Positions 1 through 4,983 of a stretch of DNA of 6,395 bases are shown here, in pieces. The notes under the pieces are model-generated. The model did not search any database and had not been told where the DNA came from. It was given only the letters and a program-made list of their open reading frames with translations. How positions within the stretch are numbered: position 1 is the first letter of the stretch; every line of letters starts with the position of its first letter. The translations under genes were made by a program, and so were the position numbers. This stretch comes from Acidobacteriota bacterium (GTDB taxonomy: Bacteria > Acidobacteriota > Blastocatellia > Pyrinomonadales > Pyrinomonadaceae): positions 1 to 6,395 of the forward strand of contig JAKOSS010000378.1 of assembly GCA_029777145.1 (NCBI GenBank), in the 5' to 3' direction.

Positions 1-39
1 AACGAGTGGGCACGCGAATCGCTTCGGAAGCAGAAGTAG
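1..39 (+). CDS. Possible C-terminal end of an upstream gene (partial)
   Basis: Frame 1 from the first base reads NEWARESLRKQK and then stops at TAG (37-39). The charged, Lys/Arg-rich composition is typical of a bacterial protein C-terminus, and everything beyond it is clearly non-coding repeat DNA. If real, this gene converges tail-to-tail with the aminopropyltransferase gene, which ends at 498. Twelve residues are too few to name a family or to exclude a chance open frame. Confidence 0.35.
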   Translation, partial: NEWARESLRKQK

Positions 40-160
40 GGCGCTCGGGAGTCGGGAGACGAATTCCAGATTCCAATACTTCAAGCTACGCATTTCAAGA
101 TTTCAAGCATTTGGAATCTCGAGTCCAAATTCTATCCCCAAGATACTTGAACACGGAATT
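40..160. other. Non-coding spacer with inverted repeats and degenerate array-like motifs
   Basis: No credible gene is seen here. The stretch holds a 9-bp inverted pair, AGATTCCAA (68-76) and TTGGAATCT (111-119), separated by 34 bases. Between the arms the minus strand carries CTTGAA several times (for example GCTTGAAATCTTGAAATGC), which resembles the CTTGAAATG half-unit of the neighbouring tandem array but in the opposite orientation. GAATTCC at 61-67 echoes the GGAATTCC at both array edges. This may be decayed, inverted array material; the similarity is short and degenerate. Confidence 0.4.
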
Positions 161-162
161 CC
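153..162. repeat. Left boundary inverted repeat of the tandem array
   Basis: ACGGAATTCC at 153-162 is the exact reverse complement of GGAATTCCGT at 489-498. The pair brackets the array. Each arm contains the self-complementary core GGAATTCC. Whether it is a mobile-element end, a fold-back stem or a by-product of array growth cannot be decided from one copy. Confidence 0.6.
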
Positions 163-495
163 TTGCCTGGAATGCTCCGCTTGAAATGCTGTGCCTGGAA
201 TGCTCCGCTTGAGATGCCTTGCCTGGATGCTCCGCTTGAGATGCCTTGCCTGGATGCTCCGCTTGAAATGCTTTGCCTGGAATGCTCCGCTTGAGATGCC
301 TTGCCTGGAATGCTCCGCTTGAGATGCCTTGCCTGGAATGCTCCGCTTGAAATGCTGTGCCTGGAATGCTCCGCTTGAGATGCCTTGCTTGGAATGCTGT
401 GCCTGGAATGCTCCGCTTGAGATGCCTTGGCTGAAATGCTCCGCTTGAAATGCTGTGCCTGGAATGCTCCGCTTGAAATGCCTTGCCTGGAATTC
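161..495. repeat. Tandem array of 27/28-bp units built from two 14-bp halves
   Basis: Eleven near-identical units run head-to-tail, at 161-188, 189-216, 217-243, 244-270, 271-298, 299-326, 327-354, 355-382, 397-424, 425-452 and 453-480. A lone half-unit lies at 383-396 and a terminal partial at 481-495. Each unit is half A (consensus CCTTGCCTGGAATG, with CTGTGCC and CTTTGCC variants) followed by half B (consensus CTCCGCTTGAAATG, or GAGATG). The two halves match at 9 of 14 positions, so the array probably grew from a 14-bp ancestor. Two units lost one A and are 27 bp (217-243 and 244-270). There are no spacers. Position is 3' of the aminopropyltransferase gene and probably 3' of a convergent gene. 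All three minus frames are open only because the unit lacks minus-strand stops. Confidence 0.95.
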
Positions 496-498
496 CGT
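489..498. repeat. Right boundary inverted repeat, touching the aminopropyltransferase stop codon
   Basis: GGAATTCCGT mirrors 153-162 exactly. Its last base (498) is also the last base of the minus-strand TGA stop at 498-500, so the repeat tract is fused directly to the end of the gene with no 3' untranslated spacer. Confidence 0.6.
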
Positions 499-2024
499 CA
501 CTGCTCAAACTTCCGCCATTCTGCCTCGTAATACCGGACCAGCGCCTGATTATCGAGCCGATTTATCTCGATCTCACCCTTCGGACGATCGGTGTCGGTT
601 GAAAACTCAAACATCGACGCCATCGTCGTCTCGTTCAGGAATCGCAGTTCGATAGTCGCCGCCGGCTTTTTCGGAATCTCGAACGGCTCCATTTTTGCCA
701 GCGCATATCCCCAGATCCCAAAACTCGGAACCGAAGTGGCGTACGGCCGGACGTAGAATCCCGAGGCTTCGAGCGTTTTGACGATGCACCAGAACGATTG
801 CCGCGCCATCAACGGTGACGTCGTCTGAATAACGACGGCCGAGTCGGGCCGCAGCTTTGATTTCAACATCTGGTAAAAGCGCGTCGTGTATAGCTTTCCG
901 AGCGCGAAATTGTTCGGATCGGGGAAATCAACGATCGCGACGTCAAACGGCTCGTCCTTCGATTCGTCGAGCCAGACGAACGCATCGCGGTTTGTAATAT
1001 GGACGCGCGGATCGTCGAGCGAATGACGGTTCAGCTCGCCGAGCGCCGGCACGGTCCGCGAAACGTTCGTCATTTCCGGATCGAGATCGACCAGCGTGAC
1101 GTTCTCGATCGTCGGATATTTCAGGATCTCGCGAACCGCAAGACCGTCGCCGCCGCCGAGCACGAGTATCCGTTTCGCGTCTTTGCCAAACGCCGCGAAC
1201 GCCGGATGCACGAGCGCTTCGTGATAGCGATACTCATCGAAAGAATTGAACTGCAGATTGCCGTTGAGGAACAGACCGTAACCGATCTTTCCTTTCGTGA
1301 CGACGATCCGTTGGTACGACGAACTTTTGGCGTAGATGATGTTGTCGACGAACAGCGCATCTTCGGCGAGCGACGTCAGCGATTCGGCCTTGATGAAGCC
1401 GATGATGAGCAGCACGACGATCACCGATCCCTTGATCCTGAGAATCAGAAGATCGCGGTTCTTGATCCGGCCTTCGAGCAGCCACGTTCCCCAGATCCCG
1501 ACTCCCGCGTTGAGCAATCCGAAGAACAGCGACGTTCGGTTGAGTCCCAGCCGCGGAACCAGAAAGATCGGGAACAGGAGTGATCCGACAAGCGCGCCGA
1601 CGTAATCGAGCGCGAGCACGCGGGCGACGAGATTTTTGAAGTCGAGTTCGTCCTTTAGGATCCGCATCAAGAGCGGGATCTCGAGACCGACGAGAATTCC
1701 GATCGAAAAGACGGTCGCGTACAGGACGATACCGAAATAGGAGACGTTCGCGAACGTTAAGAAAAGAAGCGGCGCGGAAAACCCGCCGAGGATCGCGACA
1801 CCGAGTTCGACCTCGACGAACCGTTTCGCGAGATCCTTGTCGAGAAATCCGGAGAGCCACGAACCGACGCCCATCGCCGAGAGATAGATCCCGATGATGA
1901 TCGAGAACTGTGTTACCGAGTCGCCGAGCACGTAACTCGACAAGGTCGCTGCGAGCAACTCATAGATCAGCCCGCATGTGGCAATGATGATGACGTTAAG
2001 AAATAAGAGCGGTATCCGGCGCAC
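498..2024 (-). CDS. Membrane-anchored spermidine-synthase-like aminopropyltransferase
   Basis: This 508-aa protein is much longer than a soluble SpeE (about 290 aa). Residues 1-212 hold about seven hydrophobic helices (near 5-27, 37-59, 72-92, 95-118, 136-158, 164-184, 196-212). Residues 235-450 form a spermidine/spermine synthase domain with its landmarks intact: LNGNLQF (253-259), YHEALVH (267-273), the AdoMet-binding GGGDG (290-294), VDLDPEM (312-318), RDAFVWL (346-352) and IVDFPDP (364-370), which carries the two active-site-type aspartates D366 and D369. By family it should transfer aminopropyl from decarboxylated AdoMet to an amine; the acceptor is unknown. The start is GTG (2022-2024), with no in-frame ATG before the upstream stop and no clear Shine-Dalgarno sequence; MRRIPLLFLN leading into helix 1 fits the family. 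It is the last gene of the operon that begins with speD. Confidence 0.93.
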   Translation of the reverse strand: MRRIPLLFLNVIIIATCGLIYELLAATLSSYVLGDSVTQFSIIIGIYLSAMGVGSWLSGFLDKDLAKRFVEVELGVAILGGFSAPLLFLTFANVSYFGIVLYATVFSIGILVGLEIPLLMRILKDELDFKNLVARVLALDYVGALVGSLLFPIFLVPRLGLNRTSLFFGLLNAGVGIWGTWLLEGRIKNRDLLILRIKGSVIVVLLIIGFIKAESLTSLAEDALFVDNIIYAKSSSYQRIVVTKGKIGYGLFLNGNLQFNSFDEYRYHEALVHPAFAAFGKDAKRILVLGGGDGLAVREILKYPTIENVTLVDLDPEMTNVSRTVPALGELNRHSLDDPRVHITNRDAFVWLDESKDEPFDVAIVDFPDPNNFALGKLYTTRFYQMLKSKLRPDSAVVIQTTSPLMARQSFWCIVKTLEASGFYVRPYATSVPSFGIWGYALAKMEPFEIPKKPAATIELRFLNETTMASMFEFSTDTDRPKGEIEINRLDNQALVRYYEAEWRKFEQ

Positions 2025-2045
2025 AAAAAAGAGATGGAGAATGAG

Positions 2046-2084
2046 GGATGAAGGATGAACGATGAGTCACTTCATCCTTCATCC
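2046..2084 (-). promoter_or_regulatory. Strong hairpin between the DUF350 and aminopropyltransferase genes
   Basis: GGATGAAGGATGAA (2046-2059) and TTCATCCTTCATCC (2071-2084) are perfect 14-bp complements around an 11-base loop. With a one-base bulge the stem can extend by about two more pairs. It fills most of the 80-nt gap after the DUF350 stop. On the transcribed strand a run of six Ts (plus 2025-2030) follows about 15 nt later, immediately before the GTG start, so it is not a canonical intrinsic terminator. It could act as an attenuator, processing site or mRNA stabiliser, or be a copy of a dispersed intergenic repeat. A further partial motif (TTTCATCCTC) lies at 2091-2100. Confidence 0.7.
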
Positions 2085-2104
2085 TCCGTATTTCATCCTC
2101 TGAA

Positions 2105-2368
2105 TCAGCCTCCGCTGATGGCGGACGCAATGATGATCGCAACGCCGATGATGATCGAACCGATGATGATCGCGAGCGACGTGTTCTGGTCCTCTTCGAT
2201 CTCCTTTTTCACCGAGAACGGCGAGACCTTGACGACAATGAAAAAGGCGATCGCGAAGACGATCAGGCCGATGGCGACAAAGATCACGGTCGTGATGATC
2301 ACCGGATAAAGTTTATCGAGCTCTACGACCATCGCGAGCGGCATCAGGGCCGCGAGATTGTTCAGCAT
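2105..2368 (-). CDS. DUF350 family two-helix inner-membrane protein
   Basis: The 87-aa protein has two strongly hydrophobic helices, near residues 20-47 and 63-84. They are joined by a short charged loop ending KKEIEEDQNTS. The segment NTSLAIIIGSIIIGVAIIIAS matches the DUF350 pattern, in which a small polar residue leads into an Ile/Gly-rich helix; E. coli YjfL is the best-known relative. A single two-helix unit is present, shorter than members with duplicated units. The start ATG (2366-2368) abuts the stop of the 49-aa gene upstream (TAAATG) and has a consensus GGAGG seven bases away, so translation is probably coupled. The biochemical function of the family is unknown. Its position between a DUF4178 gene and an aminopropyltransferase gene suggests it is a membrane partner of that system. 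Confidence 0.85.
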   Translation of the reverse strand: MLNNLAALMPLAMVVELDKLYPVIITTVIFVAIGLIVFAIAFFIVVKVSPFSVKKEIEEDQNTSLAIIIGSIIIGVAIIIASAISGG

Positions 2369-2518
2369 TTATTTTCCTCCACGAAATCCGCCGTAAAAGA
2401 AAGGCGTTCCAAGTCTAGAATTCTTTCCCGAATTGGCGAGTTCCCAGCCAAACCAGGACGCGGCGGTATATGTCAGCAAAACCGCGCAGCCAAAAAGTAC
2501 GAATAGTGCTCTTGTCAT
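2369..2518 (-). CDS. 49-aa single-helix membrane miniprotein
   Basis: A short open frame, ATG (2516-2518) to TAA (2369-2371), encodes 49 residues beginning MTRALFVLFGCAVLLTYTAA and ending TPFFYGGFRGGK. The N-terminal half is one hydrophobic helix (about residues 4-20). It is followed by an aromatic stretch SWFGWE and a Gly/Phe/Tyr-rich basic tail. GGAG lies 9 nt before the ATG. The gene sits 36 nt after the DUF4178 stop and its TAA directly abuts the DUF350 ATG. I recognise no named family. Its exact fit into the operon, good initiation signals and membrane-protein composition argue that it is real. It is probably a small membrane partner of its DUF350 and DUF4178 neighbours and is easily missed by gene callers with a length cut-off. 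Confidence 0.8.
   Translation of the reverse strand: MTRALFVLFGCAVLLTYTAASWFGWELANSGKNSRLGTPFFYGGFRGGK
2376..2380 (-). promoter_or_regulatory. Shine-Dalgarno of the DUF350 gene, inside the 49-aa gene
   Basis: Minus-strand GGAGG followed by AAAATAA and then ATG gives ideal 7-nt spacing. The same bases encode the final Arg-Gly-Gly-Lys of the miniprotein, so ribosomes finishing that gene uncover the next initiation site. Confidence 0.85.
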
Positions 2519-2532
2519 ACGTGCAAACTCCG

Positions 2533-2548
2533 GCCGGAATCATCCGGC
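2533..2548 (-). other. Small intergenic hairpin
   Basis: GCCGGA (2533-2538) and TCCGGC (2543-2548) form a 6-bp GC-rich stem with a four-base loop, in the 36-nt gap between the DUF4178 gene and the miniprotein gene. There is no following T run. It could mark an mRNA processing point or slightly modulate the downstream genes; chance is possible. Confidence 0.35.
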
Positions 2549-2554
2549 GTACCG

Positions 2555-4501
2555 CTAATCATCATCATCATCGTCGTCCGATCCGGTCGATCCGAACATG
2601 CTTTCGCTCCAGCGTCGCGATTCGAACGAGAACTTTCGGATAATTCCAAGCAGCGGCATGATCCCCAAAACGATCAAGGCGCAGCAGAAATTGAATCCGC
2701 GCGAGACGTTTTGTTCGACCTTCAGCGAAACCTCAAGCGGCTGGGTGTTGTTCTGCCACGTCCCCTCGACCCGAAGCGAGTATTTGCCTGCCGGAAGCGC
2801 GGACAGCGTCGCATCCTGAGATTGCGAACCTTCGGTCCACGCACCGTCGCTGTCGGTGCCGCTGTAGTACTCGATCGGAATATTGACCGACTCGACCTCG
2901 TTGTTCTGTTCGTTGATCAGGTCAACGTCGAGATCCGCCCACGAATTGCTTACCGGCGCCCTCGCAGTAATACGGACGTTTCGGTTTGACTTCAGATCGA
3001 ACGGCTGGCTGAAGACGGTTTGGGGTGTTGTCGAGCTCGCCGTCGGCTGGAGTGTGACCGTTTGATTGAGCGGAGTGTTCCCGAACCCTCCGATCGCCAT
3101 CATGACGATCCCGACGAGAAACAGGGCACCGATGAACCCGAGTCCCCATTTGATATAAAAACCGCCGGTGAACGGCTGGTTCGGCGCGACTGACCAAGGC
3201 TTCGGAAGATCGCTGATATTGAACGCCTTCTCGACCTCGGCGTTAGTCTGATAGATTCCCGCCGACCAGTTGACCTCGTTCGCCGCGCGTTCCATTGAGA
3301 GCATCAGCGGCGCGGCGACATAATCGACGGCACGGACCGTTTCGCCCTGTTCAACACGCCAATAGAACTCACCCTGAACAAACTCGACGACCGCCGGCGC
3401 GTCCTGAAAGATCTTGAACGTCGTCCCGTTGTATTTGACGGTCGCGCCGAATCCGTACGGCTGAGTGATATCGACGTCCGCAGGATTGACCGGTTCGACG
3501 AAATTCCAGTGATTGTCGCTGTGAACGAGCCACCTGAACCCGACCATCGAGTTGTACAACAGGTACTCGTGCCAAAAATACTTGATGCCGTCGATCGTGA
3601 CGCTTCGGACCACGGCGCCGATGACCTTGAAGGCGACGTCGTTGAACGTCCCCACCATCCCGATCTTCAGCGAGAAATCGGGCTGCGCCGGCGGCGGATT
3701 CAGCGCCTTCAAATACGAGAGCTTGCCCTGATTTACGTCGAGCAGCGAATTGCAGTATGGACACGTGACGCGCTCAGACTTGTCGGGGGCGGTCAGGCTC
3801 AACGGCCCGCCGCATTTCGGACAGCCCATTCCTTGCGTCGAGACGGTTGCGGCTTCGCGGATCACGGGCCGCGCCGACGCGAGTCCGATGTCGTCGAGAC
3901 TTACTTGCTGGCCGACGAAGACCCACGGCGGGCTCATCGAATAATCGATCGTTCCAAAGGCGTTCTCTTTTCCGGAAAGATCGGCGTAGCTGCTCCGCTC
4001 ATTCGGTTCCAGCCGATACGGAATTTCGCCTTCCGCGGCGACGGCCGTCGCAGTTCCTTTTTCGGTAACAATCAGCGGCGTCTTGTTCGGAATCTGCGGA
4101 ACCTGCTGCCCGACTTCCAGCGAATCGAACGATGGGAGACTCGAACCCTCCGGCAGCGGTTGGTAAAAGGTCAGGTAAAATTTACCCTGTGCCTCGGCGA
4201 GCCAGCCGACCCAGCCGTTCCCGAACGTCGCATACCACTCATCCCACGTCCCGCCCAGTTCGTGACGGTTCTGGGCACGCCCGGTAAGTTCGAATCGGTG
4301 GCCGCGGAATTCCCCCTTCAGCCCGATGCGGAGCGGTGACTGCGAATCGACGATCTCGGCAACTTTCCCAAGATCCTCAAGCCCACGGTCGGTGCGCGAA
4401 ACCGCCGAACGGCAAAACGGGCAAATGATGACGATGGTCGAGCCCTTTTGGAACTCGATCGGCGCGGCGCAGCTTGGGCAGTTCGCTTTCAGTACGCTCA
4501 A
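2555..4501 (-). CDS. Double zinc-ribbon, double DUF4178 membrane protein with poly-Asp tail
   Basis: The 648-aa protein carries two tandem modules. The first has a zinc ribbon (C8/C11 with C27/C30: CPSC, CPFC) followed by a DUF4178 domain at about 55-200. The second has a zinc ribbon (C227/C230 with C247/C250: CPKC, CPYC) and a DUF4178 domain at about 277-430. Both domains have a Trp/Tyr-rich core, such as TWDEWYATF and YFWHEYLLY. A membrane helix follows at about 449-471, then a probable extracytoplasmic beta-sandwich (480-597, containing LPAGKYSLRVEG), a second helix (602-622), and a cytosolic tail ending in seven aspartates. Start is TTG (4499-4501), overlapping the speD stop by 4 nt (TTGA). 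GGGGGTGA just upstream supports it, and the first CxxC follows at once. The DUF4178 role is unknown. Topology places zinc ribbons and DUF4178 domains inside the cell and the sandwich outside. Confidence 0.88.
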   Translation of the reverse strand: MSVLKANCPSCAAPIEFQKGSTIVIICPFCRSAVSRTDRGLEDLGKVAEIVDSQSPLRIGLKGEFRGHRFELTGRAQNRHELGGTWDEWYATFGNGWVGWLAEAQGKFYLTFYQPLPEGSSLPSFDSLEVGQQVPQIPNKTPLIVTEKGTATAVAAEGEIPYRLEPNERSSYADLSGKENAFGTIDYSMSPPWVFVGQQVSLDDIGLASARPVIREAATVSTQGMGCPKCGGPLSLTAPDKSERVTCPYCNSLLDVNQGKLSYLKALNPPPAQPDFSLKIGMVGTFNDVAFKVIGAVVRSVTIDGIKYFWHEYLLYNSMVGFRWLVHSDNHWNFVEPVNPADVDITQPYGFGATVKYNGTTFKIFQDAPAVVEFVQGEFYWRVEQGETVRAVDYVAAPLMLSMERAANEVNWSAGIYQTNAEVEKAFNISDLPKPWSVAPNQPFTGGFYIKWGLGFIGALFLVGIVMMAIGGFGNTPLNQTVTLQPTASSTTPQTVFSQPFDLKSNRNVRITARAPVSNSWADLDVDLINEQNNEVESVNIPIEYYSGTDSDGAWTEGSQSQDATLSALPAGKYSLRVEGTWQNNTQPLEVSLKVEQNVSRGFNFCCALIVLGIMPLLGIIRKFSFESRRWSESMFGSTGSDDDDDDD

Positions 4502-4896
4502 TTTTCACCCCCGACGGCTTGTGATTTCGGATTCGGGTTCGCGGAATTCGGATCGTCACCGCGCTGGAGCCGCGTCACGGAAACACTTGTCGCTCCGATC
4601 AGTTCGCGCAGATTGGACTCCCAATCCCATTCGGGGCGCGAGCGGCAGCAGTAGAGATTGAAAGTGGCGGTTCCGTATTCGGGATAAGTGTGGCATGCGA
4701 GGTGCGACTCGGTCAGCATCGTCAGGCCGGTGACGCCGCCCTCGCCACCGAACTTGTGCCATTGCGGCGCACCGAGCACCTTCAGGCCCAGGTCCGTGAC
4801 GGTCTTTTCGAAGACGGACTTCAGCGCGTCGATCTCACGCAACTTCGCGGGATCGCAGCCAAAAGCCTCAATTAACCATTCCGTTCCGACTATCAT
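4498..4896 (-). CDS. speD: S-adenosylmethionine decarboxylase proenzyme (prokaryotic type)
   Basis: The 132-aa protein matches the short prokaryotic, self-cleaving AdoMet decarboxylase. The product is decarboxylated AdoMet, the aminopropyl donor for polyamine synthesis. The core motif LTESHLACHTYPEYG contains the autocleavage site between E63 and S64; S64 becomes the pyruvoyl group. By alignment with the Thermotoga enzyme, H69 and C84 match the catalytic His68 and Cys83. The residue matching Ser55 is T56, a conservative change. MIVGTEWLIEAFGCD at the N-terminus is the usual family opening, so ATG (4894-4896) is preferred although no Shine-Dalgarno is evident (CTGCCCCAAA precedes it). The last 20 or so residues (after LQRGDD) are an Asn/Pro-rich extension, probably disordered. 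It is the first gene of the leftward operon and overlaps the DUF4178 gene by 4 nt. Confidence 0.95.
   Translation of the reverse strand: MIVGTEWLIEAFGCDPAKLREIDALKSVFEKTVTDLGLKVLGAPQWHKFGGEGGVTGLTMLTESHLACHTYPEYGTATFNLYCCRSRPEWDWESNLRELIGATSVSVTRLQRGDDPNSANPNPKSQAVGGEN
4506..4512 (-). promoter_or_regulatory. Shine-Dalgarno deciding the TTG start of the DUF4178 gene
   Basis: Minus-strand GGGGGTGA then AAA then TTG: one mismatch to the extended anti-16S sequence GGAGGTGA, at suitable spacing. It lies within the last codons of speD, so the two genes are translationally coupled. No ATG or GTG nearby gives a better start. Confidence 0.65.
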
Positions 4897-4948
4897 TTTG
4901 GGGCAGCCAAATAATCAACGAATCGCTGTTGAAAAAGTTCTTAATCCC

Positions 4949-4959
4949 GCGCCCGGCGC
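4949..4959. promoter_or_regulatory. 11-bp palindrome in the divergent intergenic region
   Basis: GCGCC, a central C, then GGCGC form a perfect inverted repeat, 8 bases upstream of the rightward TATAAT box and within the region that must also drive the speD operon. This is a plausible operator for a dimeric regulator, but short GC palindromes occur by chance in DNA of this composition. Confidence 0.3.
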
Positions 4960-4967
4960 AACTTAGT

Positions 4968-4973
4968 TATAAT
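4968..4973 (+). promoter_or_regulatory. Consensus -10 box for the lipoprotein gene
   Basis: TATAAT is a perfect sigma-70 -10 hexamer. No good -35 lies 16-18 bases upstream: TTGAAA at 4929-4934 is 33 bases away, and the correctly spaced position is GC-rich. A start point about seven bases downstream would fall near 4980, only 3-4 bases before the GTG at 4984, implying a leaderless or nearly leaderless transcript. Confidence 0.5.
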
Positions 4974-4983
4974 CTGAGATACG

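Noticed and set aside
6..212. Rightward open frame of 68 codons entering the array
   Set aside because: GTG/ATG-type start without a ribosome site; it runs through low-complexity spacer and ends inside the array; composition is not protein-like.
161..495. CRISPR array
   Set aside because: Units are directly adjacent with no unique spacers, and the repeat varies internally; it is a simple tandem repeat.
95..508. Repetitive open frames on the minus strand across the tandem array (FQAEHSRQG-like peptides in two frames)
   Set aside because: The 28-bp unit has no stop triplet on the minus strand in any frame, so all frames stay open automatically. Different units are read in different frames because 28 is not a multiple of 3, the start would be TTG/GTG-type without good signals, and indels (27-bp units, lone half-unit) are tolerated.
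999..1583. Long rightward open frame opposite the aminopropyltransferase
   Set aside because: Arg/Glu-rich shadow typical of the antisense of a GC-rich coding strand; the opposite strand has clear catalytic motifs over the same bases.
2025..2084. Intrinsic terminator after the DUF350 gene
   Set aside because: The stem is strong, but the U run lies about 15 nt beyond it rather than adjacent, and a co-oriented operon gene starts immediately after; listed as a regulatory hairpin instead.
2555..2600. ATC/GTC triplet run as a microsatellite
   Set aside because: It is the codon run for the seven C-terminal aspartates of the DUF4178 protein; noted as part of that gene.
3509..4339. Rightward 276-codon open frame opposite the DUF4178 gene
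   Set aside because: Arg/Pro-rich antisense shadow with no recognisable motif; the minus strand encodes zinc ribbons and DUF4178 domains here.
4929..4934. TTGAAA as the -35 partner of TATAAT at 4968
   Set aside because: Spacing is 33 bases, far from the usual 16-18.
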